A DNA stretch of 64,000 nt from Bacteroidales bacterium (lineage in GTDB: Bacteria; Bacteroidota; Bacteroidia; Bacteroidales; UBA932), in NCBI GenBank assembly GCA_020026275.1, contig JAHHQQ010000007.1, positions 14,955 through 78,954 of the forward strand, read 5' to 3'. Below are positions 50,194-58,989 of the stretch, one piece after another. The notes beneath the pieces are model-generated. The model was given only the letters and a program-made list of their open reading frames with translations, did no database searches and was not told the DNA's origin. The position numbers were made by a program, and so were the translations under genes. Numbering within the stretch: position 1 is the first letter of the stretch; each line of letters starts with the position of its first letter.

Positions 50194-51948
50194 CTATTTT
50201 ATCATTCTGATCTTGTAGTTGTCCTCATAGATGAATCTCCGGGTTCCATAATTGAGGTAGCTTCCGTTTTCTGTCTTTCTGAAGTCAAATGTCACTTGTC
50301 GGAGTTGGACAGGATGAGATTTGAGATGTTTGTGCCATTTGGCTCCATATCTTGTGTAAAGACCAATGAAATAGGTGGCCAGATCGTATCCCTGAAAAGC
50401 ATACTGACTTGGTTCGCTTCCATAGAGAGCACGATAGGCGAGTACAAATTTCTTGGTCTCAGGCTCCTCGTAATCAATGTGATAGGATGCTGTCATATGA
50501 GCATTGAGGTTATGTAGATTCTCAACGTCTATGGTTTCAAATGATTTGACCTTGGAGGTGCAATAGATGACAATCTGATTCTTCTTGTGCAGAAGAATAT
50601 TCAGGTTCCTTATTACATCATTCACAAATGCTTCATTTTCTGAATTGATGATAATCCGGTTGGTGCCGTTCTTGGTCAATTCGTTGTCTAGTCGGCTGTT
50701 CAGATTCCTTCCTTCCAAAATGGTATAGGAGAAGAACTTGCTGTTCAGGTCTGACTGCATGATGATGTCATTGAAGTTGGTGATGTGTTTTGAACTGTTG
50801 TTCTTTTCGTAGATGGTGATGACATTGTCTTCGGGCTTCAGATCTGCTGAGACCCATTTTGTGAGGTCTTGAATCTGCGCATCACTGCAGGGCGGCGCTT
50901 GAATGAAATTGGTGAAGTTGCCAGCCAGCTTTTCTGCTCGTGGGTCCAAAGGGGAGATAAGCATATTGCTGCCGGTCTGCAGCATTGCCAATTCTTCCAA
51001 TTGGCTGGAAGAGATGGGGCCGAATATCATTTGGCTCTGTGATACTCTTCCTGGTGTAAGCGGTAGTTTTTTTGCACAGTCGTACACGCTCAAATCAATG
51101 TTTGTAACCGTATTGTCCAGGTCTTTGATTCCCAGCAAGAAGCCACTATAGAGGTCCATTGAGTTTTTGTTCGGATTCCCCTCAGCATTGAAGGGGAGGT
51201 TCAGAAGAATGCTAATGTCCTTTTTGCTGTTGAACCAGTCTCTTTCCTTGCCATCGTTCTCTTCGTATTCCTCGTTTTGACTGTTCACCTCCTCGTTTTC
51301 CTCAGAGTTGATTTCTTTGGTTGCAAGAAAGTCTTCCGGTTGATATTCAGTTGGTATCTTGAGTTTCATTCTCGCCTTGACTTTCTTTCCTTTCAGTCCG
51401 TTGAACTGAAGTATGTAATCTGCAGGAATCTGGTATTTGAGTGCGATGTCGTCTATGTTCTCAAACCATTTTACGCGGTGAATGATGTAATCTTTCTGTT
51501 GCTTGTTCTTTTGTGGAGCTGCTGTTACGTCATTTCCTTTTTCCGCAGGATTCTTCTCCACTTCTTGTATTTTCTTTGAAATCTGCTGCTTTTCTTCTAC
51601 CTGCCCTGATTCTGCTGATTCCAGTGTTGTCTGTTCTGTAATCTCTTCAGGATCAGGCAGTTTGTCTTTGACAGGAATCAGTATGATAGAATTTTTCTTG
51701 ATCCCATTCTGTTTCAGTCCCGGATTGACAGCATAGATTTCTTCTAGAGTGACGCCATAGGCTTTGCTGATAGAATATAAAGTCTGTTTCTCTGGGACAA
51801 AATGGGAATAGCACAATGTTCCATTGCTGCTTCTTACTTTGTCTTTGGAAACGACTACGGGGGGAACTTGATATACCTGTGCATAGAGTTCCGTTCCGTT
51901 CATGATGATTAAGCTCATTGCAATGGCCTGTAATAGTCTGTATTTCAT
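50194..51948 (-). CDS. LysM-domain protein with type 1 periplasmic-binding fold
   Basis: A 584-residue exported protein. After the signal peptide (to about residue 23) there is a LysM repeat (VPEKQTLYSISKAYGVTLEE near 52-95), a charged linker rich in Glu and Lys (about 95-150), a second LysM-like motif (KWFENIDDIALKYQIPADYI near 160-200), another acidic linker, and a C-terminal type 1 periplasmic-binding fold (about 240-580; MDLYSGFLLGIKDLD, IFGPISSSQLEELAM). In Bacteroidetes such proteins are annotated as amino-acid ABC substrate-binding; no ABC partner is nearby. Peptidoglycan-linked sensing is inference. Confidence 0.78.
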   Translation of the reverse strand: MKYRLLQAIAMSLIIMNGTELYAQVYQVPPVVVSKDKVRSSNGTLCYSHFVPEKQTLYSISKAYGVTLEEIYAVNPGLKQNGIKKNSIILIPVKDKLPDPEEITEQTTLESAESGQVEEKQQISKKIQEVEKNPAEKGNDVTAAPQKNKQQKDYIIHRVKWFENIDDIALKYQIPADYILQFNGLKGKKVKARMKLKIPTEYQPEDFLATKEINSEENEEVNSQNEEYEENDGKERDWFNSKKDISILLNLPFNAEGNPNKNSMDLYSGFLLGIKDLDNTVTNIDLSVYDCAKKLPLTPGRVSQSQMIFGPISSSQLEELAMLQTGSNMLISPLDPRAEKLAGNFTNFIQAPPCSDAQIQDLTKWVSADLKPEDNVITIYEKNNSSKHITNFNDIIMQSDLNSKFFSYTILEGRNLNSRLDNELTKNGTNRIIINSENEAFVNDVIRNLNILLHKKNQIVIYCTSKVKSFETIDVENLHNLNAHMTASYHIDYEEPETKKFVLAYRALYGSEPSQYAFQGYDLATYFIGLYTRYGAKWHKHLKSHPVQLRQVTFDFRKTENGSYLNYGTRRFIYEDNYKIRMIK

Positions 51949-51961
51949 ATTCTATCTTTGT

Positions 51962-53089
51962 CTATACGTTCAATGATTCTGCAAAATCTTCCAATAACCT
52001 GGCAAAATTGTGCCAAGACAATCTTTCTTTTTCACCTCGGATGGAAACATGGCATTGCTGGCGGATGCTTTCATCGGAAAAAAATGTCTTGATTTCCTGG
52101 GCAATGTAGGATGCTTCTGGTTTTTCTGCCACCAAACCTGTTCCGCTTTCTCCAATCGCTTCTTTCAATCCTCCAACATTGGTGACAATCATTGGGATTT
52201 CGAAATGATAGGAAATGGCGCTGATTCCACTCTGGGTCGCACTCCGATAAGGAAGTACCGTCACATCTGCAACGGAGAAGAAATTTTTCACTTCTGAATC
52301 CTTCATGTATTTCAGATAGGTATGAATTCGGTCTTTTCCTTTGCTATGGTCAATGAGATTCTGATATTTTTCGAAAGAACCATAGGGCTCTCCGGCAATG
52401 ATAAGCTGGTATTCATCATCCAATTGGTCAAAAGCTTCAATCAAGATGTCCAATCCTTTGTACGCTCTGATCAGTCCGAAGAACAGGATATTTTTCTTGC
52501 ACGGTTCTATTCCCAGAAATTTCTCTGCTTCTTTGCGTTCGATCTTTTTCCCGAAATGGGAATAGATGGGATGGAAAAGTTCGGTCATTTTTGCTTGCGG
52601 TGCAAGTTTCAAGAGGTCTTTCCCGACATCTTCGCTCAAGACGACATGTCCGTCAAATCCAGATAGGAAATATCGGGTAAGGGGTTTGTCAAAAAATTTC
52701 GGTTCGTGTGGGATGACATTGTGCAGTATGGAGATGGTTTTGAAATCTTTTTTCAGATTTCTTGCTACATATCCCAAAGAAGGTGCGAACCAAGACATCC
52801 AATAATCGATGATGATCAGATTGGGTCTCCATTTTCTGATTGTCCGGGCTGTCTTTATCCATGTAATAGGATTCACCGTATCCAATAGAGCTTGACTCTC
52901 TATTGGAACGGCTTCGTCATCCTTTGTAACATATTGTGTCTGTCCTGGAAAGAGTGAAGATGGGTATTGCCTTGTAAAATTGAAGGCTTTCACCTTGTTG
53001 CTCTTGCTCAGTTGGGCATATAAACTTGCATTGAACTGGGCAATTCCCCCTCGATAGGGGTAGAAACAGGACAATATGGCAATTTTCAT
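51962..53089 (-). CDS. Glycosyltransferase family 4
   Basis: A 375-residue GT-B glycosyltransferase. The N-terminal domain starts with KIAILSCFYPYRGGIAQFNA (acceptor side), and the C-terminal domain has FFGLIRAYKGLDILIEAFDQ near 205 and the donor-site segment LPYRSATQSGISAISYHFEI near 290 with EAIGESGTGLVAEKPEA. It would act at the inner membrane on surface glycan or glycolipid; the sugar and acceptor are unknown. It sits alone among envelope genes rather than in a polysaccharide cluster, 8 bases after the Skp-like gene. Confidence 0.85.
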   Translation of the reverse strand: MKIAILSCFYPYRGGIAQFNASLYAQLSKSNKVKAFNFTRQYPSSLFPGQTQYVTKDDEAVPIESQALLDTVNPITWIKTARTIRKWRPNLIIIDYWMSWFAPSLGYVARNLKKDFKTISILHNVIPHEPKFFDKPLTRYFLSGFDGHVVLSEDVGKDLLKLAPQAKMTELFHPIYSHFGKKIERKEAEKFLGIEPCKKNILFFGLIRAYKGLDILIEAFDQLDDEYQLIIAGEPYGSFEKYQNLIDHSKGKDRIHTYLKYMKDSEVKNFFSVADVTVLPYRSATQSGISAISYHFEIPMIVTNVGGLKEAIGESGTGLVAEKPEASYIAQEIKTFFSDESIRQQCHVSIRGEKERLSWHNFARLLEDFAESLNV

Positions 53090-53097
53090 TATTTTAA

Positions 53098-53727
53098 TTA
53101 TTTCTGGCTGCTTTTGTCTTTGTTCTTGAGATACTCATCGTTGATGCCGGCGATGATCTCGTCTGTAATGTCCAAAGAAGGGTCTCCGGAAACTACTGGT
53201 GCAGGAAGAATGTCACCTTGTGTAGAAATGATGAGGGCATATTTCTTTTCTATATTGTATTTGTCAATGAATTTCTTGATGGCATCACCGATCTGATTCA
53301 ACATGACCTGCTGCTCTTCAGCAATCTCCTGTTGTTTGGAATTGGCATATTGGTTGAACTTGTTCTGTTCTTCCTGAAGTTTCTGTCCTTTCACTTCAGC
53401 GACGCTTCTGGTAATGAGGCCCTTGTTCAACTTTTCGTTGAAATCGTTGAATTCATTCTGGAGCTTGTTGCCTCTTCTGTTGATTTCCTTTTCAATGCCT
53501 GCAATTTTGGCTTCAACGGCAGTTTTGAGTTCATTGGCCATATCATAGCCTGAAATGACTTTGTCCAGATTGAAATAGACGATGCCATTGCAAGATTGTA
53601 CAGTACTTGTTTCTACGGCTGCATTTTCTGTTGCAGTAGTTGAAGGGTTGTTGCATGCAACAAAACCAAATGCAGCAACAGCCAAAATAGCTGCTTTGAA
53701 GCTGCCCGTCATAAAAGTATTTTTCAT
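53098..53727 (-). CDS. Skp/OmpH-like lipoprotein
   Basis: A 209-residue protein with a lipoprotein signal (lipid-attachment Cys near residue 25 in AFGFVAC), a low-complexity Thr/Ala linker, and a Skp-type helical hairpin (about 65-150, KTAVEAKIAGIEKEINRRGN to NQIGDAIKKFIDKYN) flanked by beta segments (GIVYFNLDKVISGYD and YALIISTQGD). Classical Skp is a soluble periplasmic chaperone of outer-membrane proteins; this one would be membrane-tethered. A second Skp-like protein without a lipobox is encoded at 58990. Confidence 0.84.
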   Translation of the reverse strand: MKNTFMTGSFKAAILAVAAFGFVACNNPSTTATENAAVETSTVQSCNGIVYFNLDKVISGYDMANELKTAVEAKIAGIEKEINRRGNKLQNEFNDFNEKLNKGLITRSVAEVKGQKLQEEQNKFNQYANSKQQEIAEEQQVMLNQIGDAIKKFIDKYNIEKKYALIISTQGDILPAPVVSGDPSLDITDEIIAGINDEYLKNKDKSSQK

Positions 53728-53780
53728 TTTATAGTAATGTTTAATTAAAGTTTCCTGTTATTAGTCTTATGTACAGAATA

Positions 53781-53788
53781 CAAAAATA
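53781..53788 (-). promoter_or_regulatory. -7 box upstream of the Skp-like lipoprotein gene
   Basis: TATTTTTG on the minus strand just below the pdxJ stop codon, 53 bases before the start. No clear -33 element. Confidence 0.4.
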
Positions 53789-54508
53789 CTAAAAAATCTT
53801 AATCTTGCTCAGATAAGCCTGGATTGTTTTCTCCAACCCCATATAAATGGCATCGCAAATGATGGCGTGACCAATGGAGACTTCATCCGTCCAAGGAATG
53901 GTCTGGATGAAATATTGCAGATTTTCAAGGTTCAAATCATGTCCAGCATTGAGTCCGAGGCCACATTCTTTTACTCTCAGGGCTGTCTTTAGAAAAGGGG
54001 CGATGGCTTTCTCGCGATTATTGCTGTAATCTCGTGCATAGGATGCTGTATATAGCTCAACTCTATCCGCCCCACAGAGGAGGGCCCCTTCTGCCATAGC
54101 GGGGTCAGGATTGATGAAAATGGAGGTACGGATGCCTCTGGACTTGAATTCTTGGCACATTTCAGTTAGGAATCCCCTGTTGCGTACAGTATCCCATCCG
54201 GCATTGGAAGTGATGGCATCCCTTGCATCAGGAACCAAAGTCACTTGATGGGGAACTGCTTCATCAACCAGATCCACAAAACTCGGAATCGGATTCCCTT
54301 CAATGTTGAATTCGGTAGATAAGACAGGTTTCAACAGTCTTACATCAGCATATCTGATATGTCTTTCATCTGGCCTTGGATGGACGGTAATGCCTTCCGC
54401 ACCGAATTTTTCACAATCGACAGCCGCTTTTTCAACATCCGGAAGATTTTCTCCACGGGCATTCCTGAGAGTTGCTATTTTATTGATATTAACACTAAGT
54501 CGTGTCAT
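53789..54508 (-). CDS. pdxJ: Pyridoxine 5'-phosphate synthase PdxJ
   Basis: Ring-closing step of the DXP-dependent pyridoxal phosphate pathway. Signatures are RLSVNINKIATLRNARG at the N-terminus, GAEGITVHPRPDERHIRYAD near 37-56, NIEGNPIPSFVDLV, TLVPDARDAITSNAGWD and GLNAGHDLNLENLQYF near 190. Length 239 is normal. It is the first gene before nadK on the other strand; an AT-rich inverted repeat (54552-54570) lies in the divergent gap. Confidence 0.96.
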   Translation of the reverse strand: MTRLSVNINKIATLRNARGENLPDVEKAAVDCEKFGAEGITVHPRPDERHIRYADVRLLKPVLSTEFNIEGNPIPSFVDLVDEAVPHQVTLVPDARDAITSNAGWDTVRNRGFLTEMCQEFKSRGIRTSIFINPDPAMAEGALLCGADRVELYTASYARDYSNNREKAIAPFLKTALRVKECGLGLNAGHDLNLENLQYFIQTIPWTDEVSIGHAIICDAIYMGLEKTIQAYLSKIKIF

Positions 54509-54530
54509 GTTCCTTGCTTTTTTGTCTATA

Positions 54531-54538
54531 CAAAAGTA
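54531..54538 (-). promoter_or_regulatory. -7 box of pdxJ
   Basis: TACTTTTG on the minus strand, 22 bases before the pdxJ start, the same distance as in the mraZ and gltX cases. No -33 TTG at standard spacing. Confidence 0.5.
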
Positions 54539-54571
54539 ACATTATTTAACCAATTATTGATAAAATAATTC

Positions 54572-54579
54572 TATTTTTG
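54572..54579 (+). promoter_or_regulatory. -7 box of nadK
   Basis: TATTTTTG, 65 bases before the nadK ATG. A small 5-bp hairpin (GTGTC, TTTG, GACAC; 54590-54603) lies in the predicted leader. Confidence 0.45.
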
Positions 54580-54644
54580 GGAAATGCTGGTGTCTTTGGA
54601 CACAGTATTGGAAATTTAGCTCCGGTTTCTTCAAGGACTTTATT

Positions 54645-55472
54645 ATGAAAATAGGTATATATATCAAGGACAAATCTCTTCTGGAAGATGCCAGAATGTT
54701 GAAATTGCTGGACTGTCTGAAGGGAGCAAGGATTGAAATGTATGGCATCGGGGAACGTTCAGATGTTCAGGATCATACGGATATGGTTCTGAGCATCGGG
54801 GGAGACGGCACCTTCTTGTCTGCGTCCAAGCGAGTGGCCAATTCAGGTATCCCTATTCTTGGAGTTAATCTTGGACGTCTAGGCTTTCTTTCGGAAAATA
54901 CGACAGAAAGTGCGTTCAAGGCTTTGTTGGACGGACAATACACTATAGAGAGTCGGGATATGCTGACGGCATCTGTAGAAGGAATGGATTGGTCAGAGGA
55001 AGAGGGCTTCTGGCCTTATGCCTTGAATGAAATTACCATCCATAGAAAGGATGCGGCGGTGATGGGAATCAAGGTGTTCATTGATGGTACGGCTTTGCCG
55101 ACTTATTGGGCAGACGGTTTGATTGTGGCGACTAGTTCGGGATCGACGGCTTATTCATTGAGTGCTGGCGGTCCGATTTGTATGCCAGAAGCGAAAGTGC
55201 TGCTGGTAGTGCCGATTGCTCCTCACAATTTGAACGTGCGGCCATTGGTAGTGCCGATCACATCCCATATCACCATTTCACCAATCATTCGGGGAGATTC
55301 TGCTATCTTTACCTTGGACAACCGCAGTTGTCTGATTCCAGCTACCTGCACCATTCATGTGGCATTGGCAGATTTCCCGATGAGACGTGTCAAACTGGCA
55401 AATTCAAATTTTGTCAATGCCTTGACAGGAAAACTGTTCTGGGGAGAGGACATCAGAAATAACAAGAAATGA
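54645..55472 (+). CDS. nadK: NAD kinase
   Basis: Phosphorylates NAD to NADP. Motifs are GGDGTFLSASKRVANSGI near 51 (catalytic GGDGT), LGVNLGRLGFLSE, ALNEITIHRKDAAVMG near 126 and SSGSTAYSLSAGGPICMPEA near 165. Length 275 is slightly short of other Bacteroidetes forms. Its stop overlaps the uppS start by 4 bases. Confidence 0.95.
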   Translation: MKIGIYIKDKSLLEDARMLKLLDCLKGARIEMYGIGERSDVQDHTDMVLSIGGDGTFLSASKRVANSGIPILGVNLGRLGFLSENTTESAFKALLDGQYTIESRDMLTASVEGMDWSEEEGFWPYALNEITIHRKDAAVMGIKVFIDGTALPTYWADGLIVATSSGSTAYSLSAGGPICMPEAKVLLVVPIAPHNLNVRPLVVPITSHITISPIIRGDSAIFTLDNRSCLIPATCTIHVALADFPMRRVKLANSNFVNALTGKLFWGEDIRNNKK

Positions 55473-56197
55473 ACATGGAAATAGAAAAAAAGATTCCAAC
55501 TCACGTTTCCATTATTATGGACGGAAACGGCCGATGGGCCAGAGAAAGAGGAAATGAAAGGGAAGAAGGACATAAAGCCGGAGTCGAGACGGTCCGTGAA
55601 GTCTTGTCGGAAGCTTGCCGGCTGGGTATAAAATATCTGTCTCTTTATGCTTTTTCTGAAGAAAATTGGGGCCGGCCGGAAAAGGAAGTGCATGCGCTGA
55701 TGGCCTTGATGCTCCATTGCATCAAGAATGAAACGGAAACTATGATGAAGAATGGCGTGAGATTCCGTGTGTTAGGCAACCGGAAACGTCTTCCTGTCGA
55801 ACTGAATGCTTCCATTGATGAACTGGAAGCGACGACTGCAGTCAATGACAATATCACGTTGATCATTTTTCTGAGCTATAGTGGTAAATGGGATATTCTT
55901 CAGGCAGCCAAGCAGATAGCAAAGGAGATGGTCAAGAAACAGGCGGCTGATGAGGAGATCGATCAGATTGGCATAGATGATTTCAGCAGCTATCTGGTGA
56001 CGGCTGGTGTGCCTGATCCTGACATTATTCTTCGAACAGCCGGAGAACAGAGAATCAGTAATTACCTGCTTTGGCAGGGAGCGTATTCCGAACTGATTTA
56101 TACCGATGTGATGTGGCCTGATTTTGACAAGGATGATTTTCATGCAGTACTGGAAGAATATGCTCATCGCGACCGAAGATTTGGAAAAATCAAATAG
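55469..56197 (+). CDS. uppS: Undecaprenyl diphosphate synthase UppS
   Basis: Makes the C55 lipid carrier that MraY uses. The catalytic Asp is D18 in VSIIMDGNGRWARERG, followed by GHKAGVETVREVL and YLSLYAFSEENWGRP near 65; the C-terminal signature is PDPDIILRTAGEQRISNYLL. Length 242 is normal. It overlaps nadK (ATGA) and is followed by the bamA promoter. Confidence 0.96.
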   Translation: MNMEIEKKIPTHVSIIMDGNGRWARERGNEREEGHKAGVETVREVLSEACRLGIKYLSLYAFSEENWGRPEKEVHALMALMLHCIKNETETMMKNGVRFRVLGNRKRLPVELNASIDELEATTAVNDNITLIIFLSYSGKWDILQAAKQIAKEMVKKQAADEEIDQIGIDDFSSYLVTAGVPDPDIILRTAGEQRISNYLLWQGAYSELIYTDVMWPDFDKDDFHAVLEEYAHRDRRFGKIK

Positions 56198-56208
56198 ATA
56201 GAGGTATC

Positions 56209-56239
56209 TTGCAAAGAGTAAGAGAAATTCTTATATTTG
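56209..56239 (+). promoter_or_regulatory. Promoter of bamA
   Basis: TTG (56209-56211), a 20-base spacer and TATATTTG (56232-56239), giving a leader of about 58 bases before bamA. Confidence 0.75.
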
Positions 56240-56303
56240 CAGAATGTATGTTAATAATTTGATAGTACTTTGAGCGGGAAAACTGCTGAGAAATAGTAAA
56301 GAA

Positions 56304-58895
56304 ATGAGGAATCTCCATGTGTTTGGTCTTGTCGTTGCCGCCCTGTTGCCTTTTGTGGCAGGAGCGCAGAACAAAGGAAAGACTATAGAAGTTGATTATA
56401 GCAATCCACAGAAATATGTCATTGGTGGCGTGGATGTAAAAGGTAACACGTATTTCAGTGACCAGCAGATTCTCCAGTTGACTGGTTTGCAGAAGGGGAA
56501 TGAAGTAGTTGTTCCAAGTGACGAACTGTCTTCTGTCATTACCCGTCTGTGGCTTCAAGGTTTTTTTGCAGATGTTGCCATTCAGGTAGATTCCCTCAAT
56601 GCTGCGCGGGATACTGCCTTTTTCACTCTTTCCTTGAAGGAGAGGCCTAGAGTTTCCAGGTGGACCTATACAGGTGTGAAGAAAGGCGAGAGGAAGGATC
56701 TGCAGGAGCGTCTTGGACTCAAGAGGGCTCGCGAATTCTCCGAGTATGTAAAAAATACTTCTGTGGACATCATCAAAAGGTTCTATAAGGAAAAGGGCTA
56801 CCAGAAAGTCAAGGTGGATGTGGAGGTGCAGAAGGATACGATTGTCAAGAATGCCATCCGTGTTAATTTCAATGTTGACAGGGGACCTAAAATCCGTATC
56901 AAGAACATCAATTTCATCGGAGACTATGCGCTGAGCGATTTCAAGATGGCCAGAAGTATGAAGAAGACCAAGTCGAATAAATTCTACAACTTCTTCAACA
57001 GCAAGAAATTCAATCAGAAAGAATATCCTGAGGACAAAAAGAGGCTGATCAGCGCTTTCAACGAGGCTGGTTATCGTGATGCCAAGATTGTCAAGGACTC
57101 TATCTATGAAGTGGAACCGGGCAAGCTGGCCATTGATTTTGTCATTGATCAGGGGAAAAAATATTATTTCAGAAATATTACATGGACAGGCAACTCTGTT
57201 TATAGTGCCGATCAGTTGAATTCCGTTCTCCAGATCCAAAAGGGAGATGTATATGATTTGGTCGCCATGCAGAAGCGTTTGACCGGTAGTGGAAAACCAG
57301 GCGATATGGATGTGTCCAAGTTGTATAAGGACAACGGTTATCTTTTCTCCAATGTGCAGCCCGTAGAATTGAAGATAGAAGGGGATTCTGTAGATGTTGA
57401 AATGCGTATTGTGGAGGGAAAACAAGCCACTTTGAACAAAATCATCATTACAGGCAATGACTTGACTAATGAGAGAGTGGTTCGCCGTCAGATTTTTACC
57501 CGTCCTGGTTATCTTTTCAGTCAGAGTGAATTTGAAAGATCTATCCGTGAAATCGCATCTTTGGGCCAGTTTGATCCGGAAGCCATTACAGAGCAGGGAT
57601 CCGGATGGTCAATTATTCCAAACCAGCTTGACAATACGGTGGATATCGCCTATAACGTGACTGAAAAACCCTCCAGCCAGTTGGAATTGTCCGGTGGTTG
57701 GGGAGGCCGGACTTTTGTCGCAACAGTTGGTGTCAGCTTCAACAACTTCTCTACAAGGAGATTCTTTGACAAGTCTGCATGGAGACCTGTTCCGCTGGGA
57801 GATGCCCAGAACCTTGCTTTCCGTTTCCAGACCAGCGGCACCTACTACACTGCCATGTCCGCCAGCTTCTCTGAGCCTTGGCTCTTCGGCAAGAAACCTA
57901 CCTCATTGAGCTTGTCTGCCTACTATACTCGTCAGACCAACTCTTATCTGGCATGGAACATCTTGAAGAATGACCGTCAGATGGAAGTGTTCGGTATCTC
58001 TGCCGGCTTGGGCAACCGACTGAAATGGCCAGATAACTTTTTTGTACTCTATAACCAGTTCAGTTGGCAGACCTATAAGTTGACCAACTGGTATAGCAAC
58101 AGTTTCATTTTCGATGATGGTTATTCCAACAATATCAGTTATACTTTGGCGTTGTCAAGAAATTCTACTGACCAGATGATTTATCCTCGTCAGGGTTCAG
58201 ATATTTCATTCAGTGTCCAGCTGACTCCACCTTATTCTCTTTTCAGAAAGAAGGACCGTGGTCATCTCGATGCAGACGGCAATCCTGCTAAGGTGAACAG
58301 TTGGAAGGATATCGATTACAGCAAATGGTCTGCAAGAGATCGTTACAAATGGATCGAATACCATAAATGGAGTTTCAAGGCTGATTTCTATCAGAAGCTT
58401 GTCGGTGACCTGGTGCTTCGTACACGTGCTCAGTTTGGATACCTTGGTTATTATAACCGTAAATGGGGTTATTCACCATTTGAAGGATTCTGGGTCGGTG
58501 GTGATGGCATGAGTGGTTATAGCACTTATGGTACAGAAGTGATTGCGTTGAGAGGTTATGAGAACTATTCTTTGACTCCAACTTCCTATTCACAGTATAA
58601 CTCCAACGGTTATGCCTATTCCGGTAATGTTTACGACAAGTTTACTGTCGAACTCCGTTATCCTGTTGTCCTTCAGCCGCAGTCACAGATTTTTGTGCTT
58701 GCCTTCTTGGAAGGTGGCAACTGTTGGTCTGATATCAGACAATTCAATCCGTTCCAGATCAAACGTTCTGCCGGTGTAGGTGTCAGAATTTTCTTGCCGG
58801 TTGTCGGACTTCTTGGTATTGACTGGGGTTATGGATTTGATGATCCTATTAATGGAAAGAGTCAGTTCCACTTCTTGATTGGTCAGCAATTCTAG
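56304..58895 (+). CDS. bamA: Outer-membrane protein assembly factor BamA
   Basis: An 863-residue Omp85 protein that inserts outer-membrane beta-barrels. The signal peptide ends near FVAGAQ (residue 22), POTRA domains follow (about 25-430; e.g. IGGVDVKGNTYFSDQQILQL and NITWTGNSVYSADQLNSVL), and the barrel runs to the C-terminus, ending in Phe (FHFLIGQQF). The barrel lid loop motif appears as MIYPRQGSDISFSVQL near 635. BamD is encoded at 47164 in the same window. An antisense frame of 411 codons covering this gene is not a gene. Confidence 0.94.
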   Translation: MRNLHVFGLVVAALLPFVAGAQNKGKTIEVDYSNPQKYVIGGVDVKGNTYFSDQQILQLTGLQKGNEVVVPSDELSSVITRLWLQGFFADVAIQVDSLNAARDTAFFTLSLKERPRVSRWTYTGVKKGERKDLQERLGLKRAREFSEYVKNTSVDIIKRFYKEKGYQKVKVDVEVQKDTIVKNAIRVNFNVDRGPKIRIKNINFIGDYALSDFKMARSMKKTKSNKFYNFFNSKKFNQKEYPEDKKRLISAFNEAGYRDAKIVKDSIYEVEPGKLAIDFVIDQGKKYYFRNITWTGNSVYSADQLNSVLQIQKGDVYDLVAMQKRLTGSGKPGDMDVSKLYKDNGYLFSNVQPVELKIEGDSVDVEMRIVEGKQATLNKIIITGNDLTNERVVRRQIFTRPGYLFSQSEFERSIREIASLGQFDPEAITEQGSGWSIIPNQLDNTVDIAYNVTEKPSSQLELSGGWGGRTFVATVGVSFNNFSTRRFFDKSAWRPVPLGDAQNLAFRFQTSGTYYTAMSASFSEPWLFGKKPTSLSLSAYYTRQTNSYLAWNILKNDRQMEVFGISAGLGNRLKWPDNFFVLYNQFSWQTYKLTNWYSNSFIFDDGYSNNISYTLALSRNSTDQMIYPRQGSDISFSVQLTPPYSLFRKKDRGHLDADGNPAKVNSWKDIDYSKWSARDRYKWIEYHKWSFKADFYQKLVGDLVLRTRAQFGYLGYYNRKWGYSPFEGFWVGGDGMSGYSTYGTEVIALRGYENYSLTPTSYSQYNSNGYAYSGNVYDKFTVELRYPVVLQPQSQIFVLAFLEGGNCWSDIRQFNPFQIKRSAGVGVRIFLPVVGLLGIDWGYGFDDPINGKSQFHFLIGQQF

Positions 58896-58931
58896 TTTCT
58901 GGCCTGTTTTTTGAGAAAGATTAATCGTTTT

Positions 58932-58955
58932 AAATGTAATTATTGATTACATTTG
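58932..58955 (+). promoter_or_regulatory. skp -7 box inside a 9-bp inverted repeat
   Basis: TACATTTG (58948-58955) is the -7 box upstream of skp. It lies within AAATGTAAT (58932-58940), TATTG, ATTACATTT (58946-58954), a perfect 9-bp inverted repeat. Binding of a dimeric regulator would block the promoter; nothing else shows such a regulator. Confidence 0.5.
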
Positions 58956-58989
58956 TAGAAAGAGGATGAAATATATTTAATATAAGGAT

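Noticed and set aside
54552..54570. AATTATT/AATAATT inverted repeat between pdxJ and nadK as an operator
   Set aside because: It is short and purely AT-rich, as expected by chance in such a divergent promoter gap.
56190..57425. 411-codon minus-strand frame opposite bamA
   Set aside because: Antisense to the POTRA region of bamA; no motif or plausible promoter.
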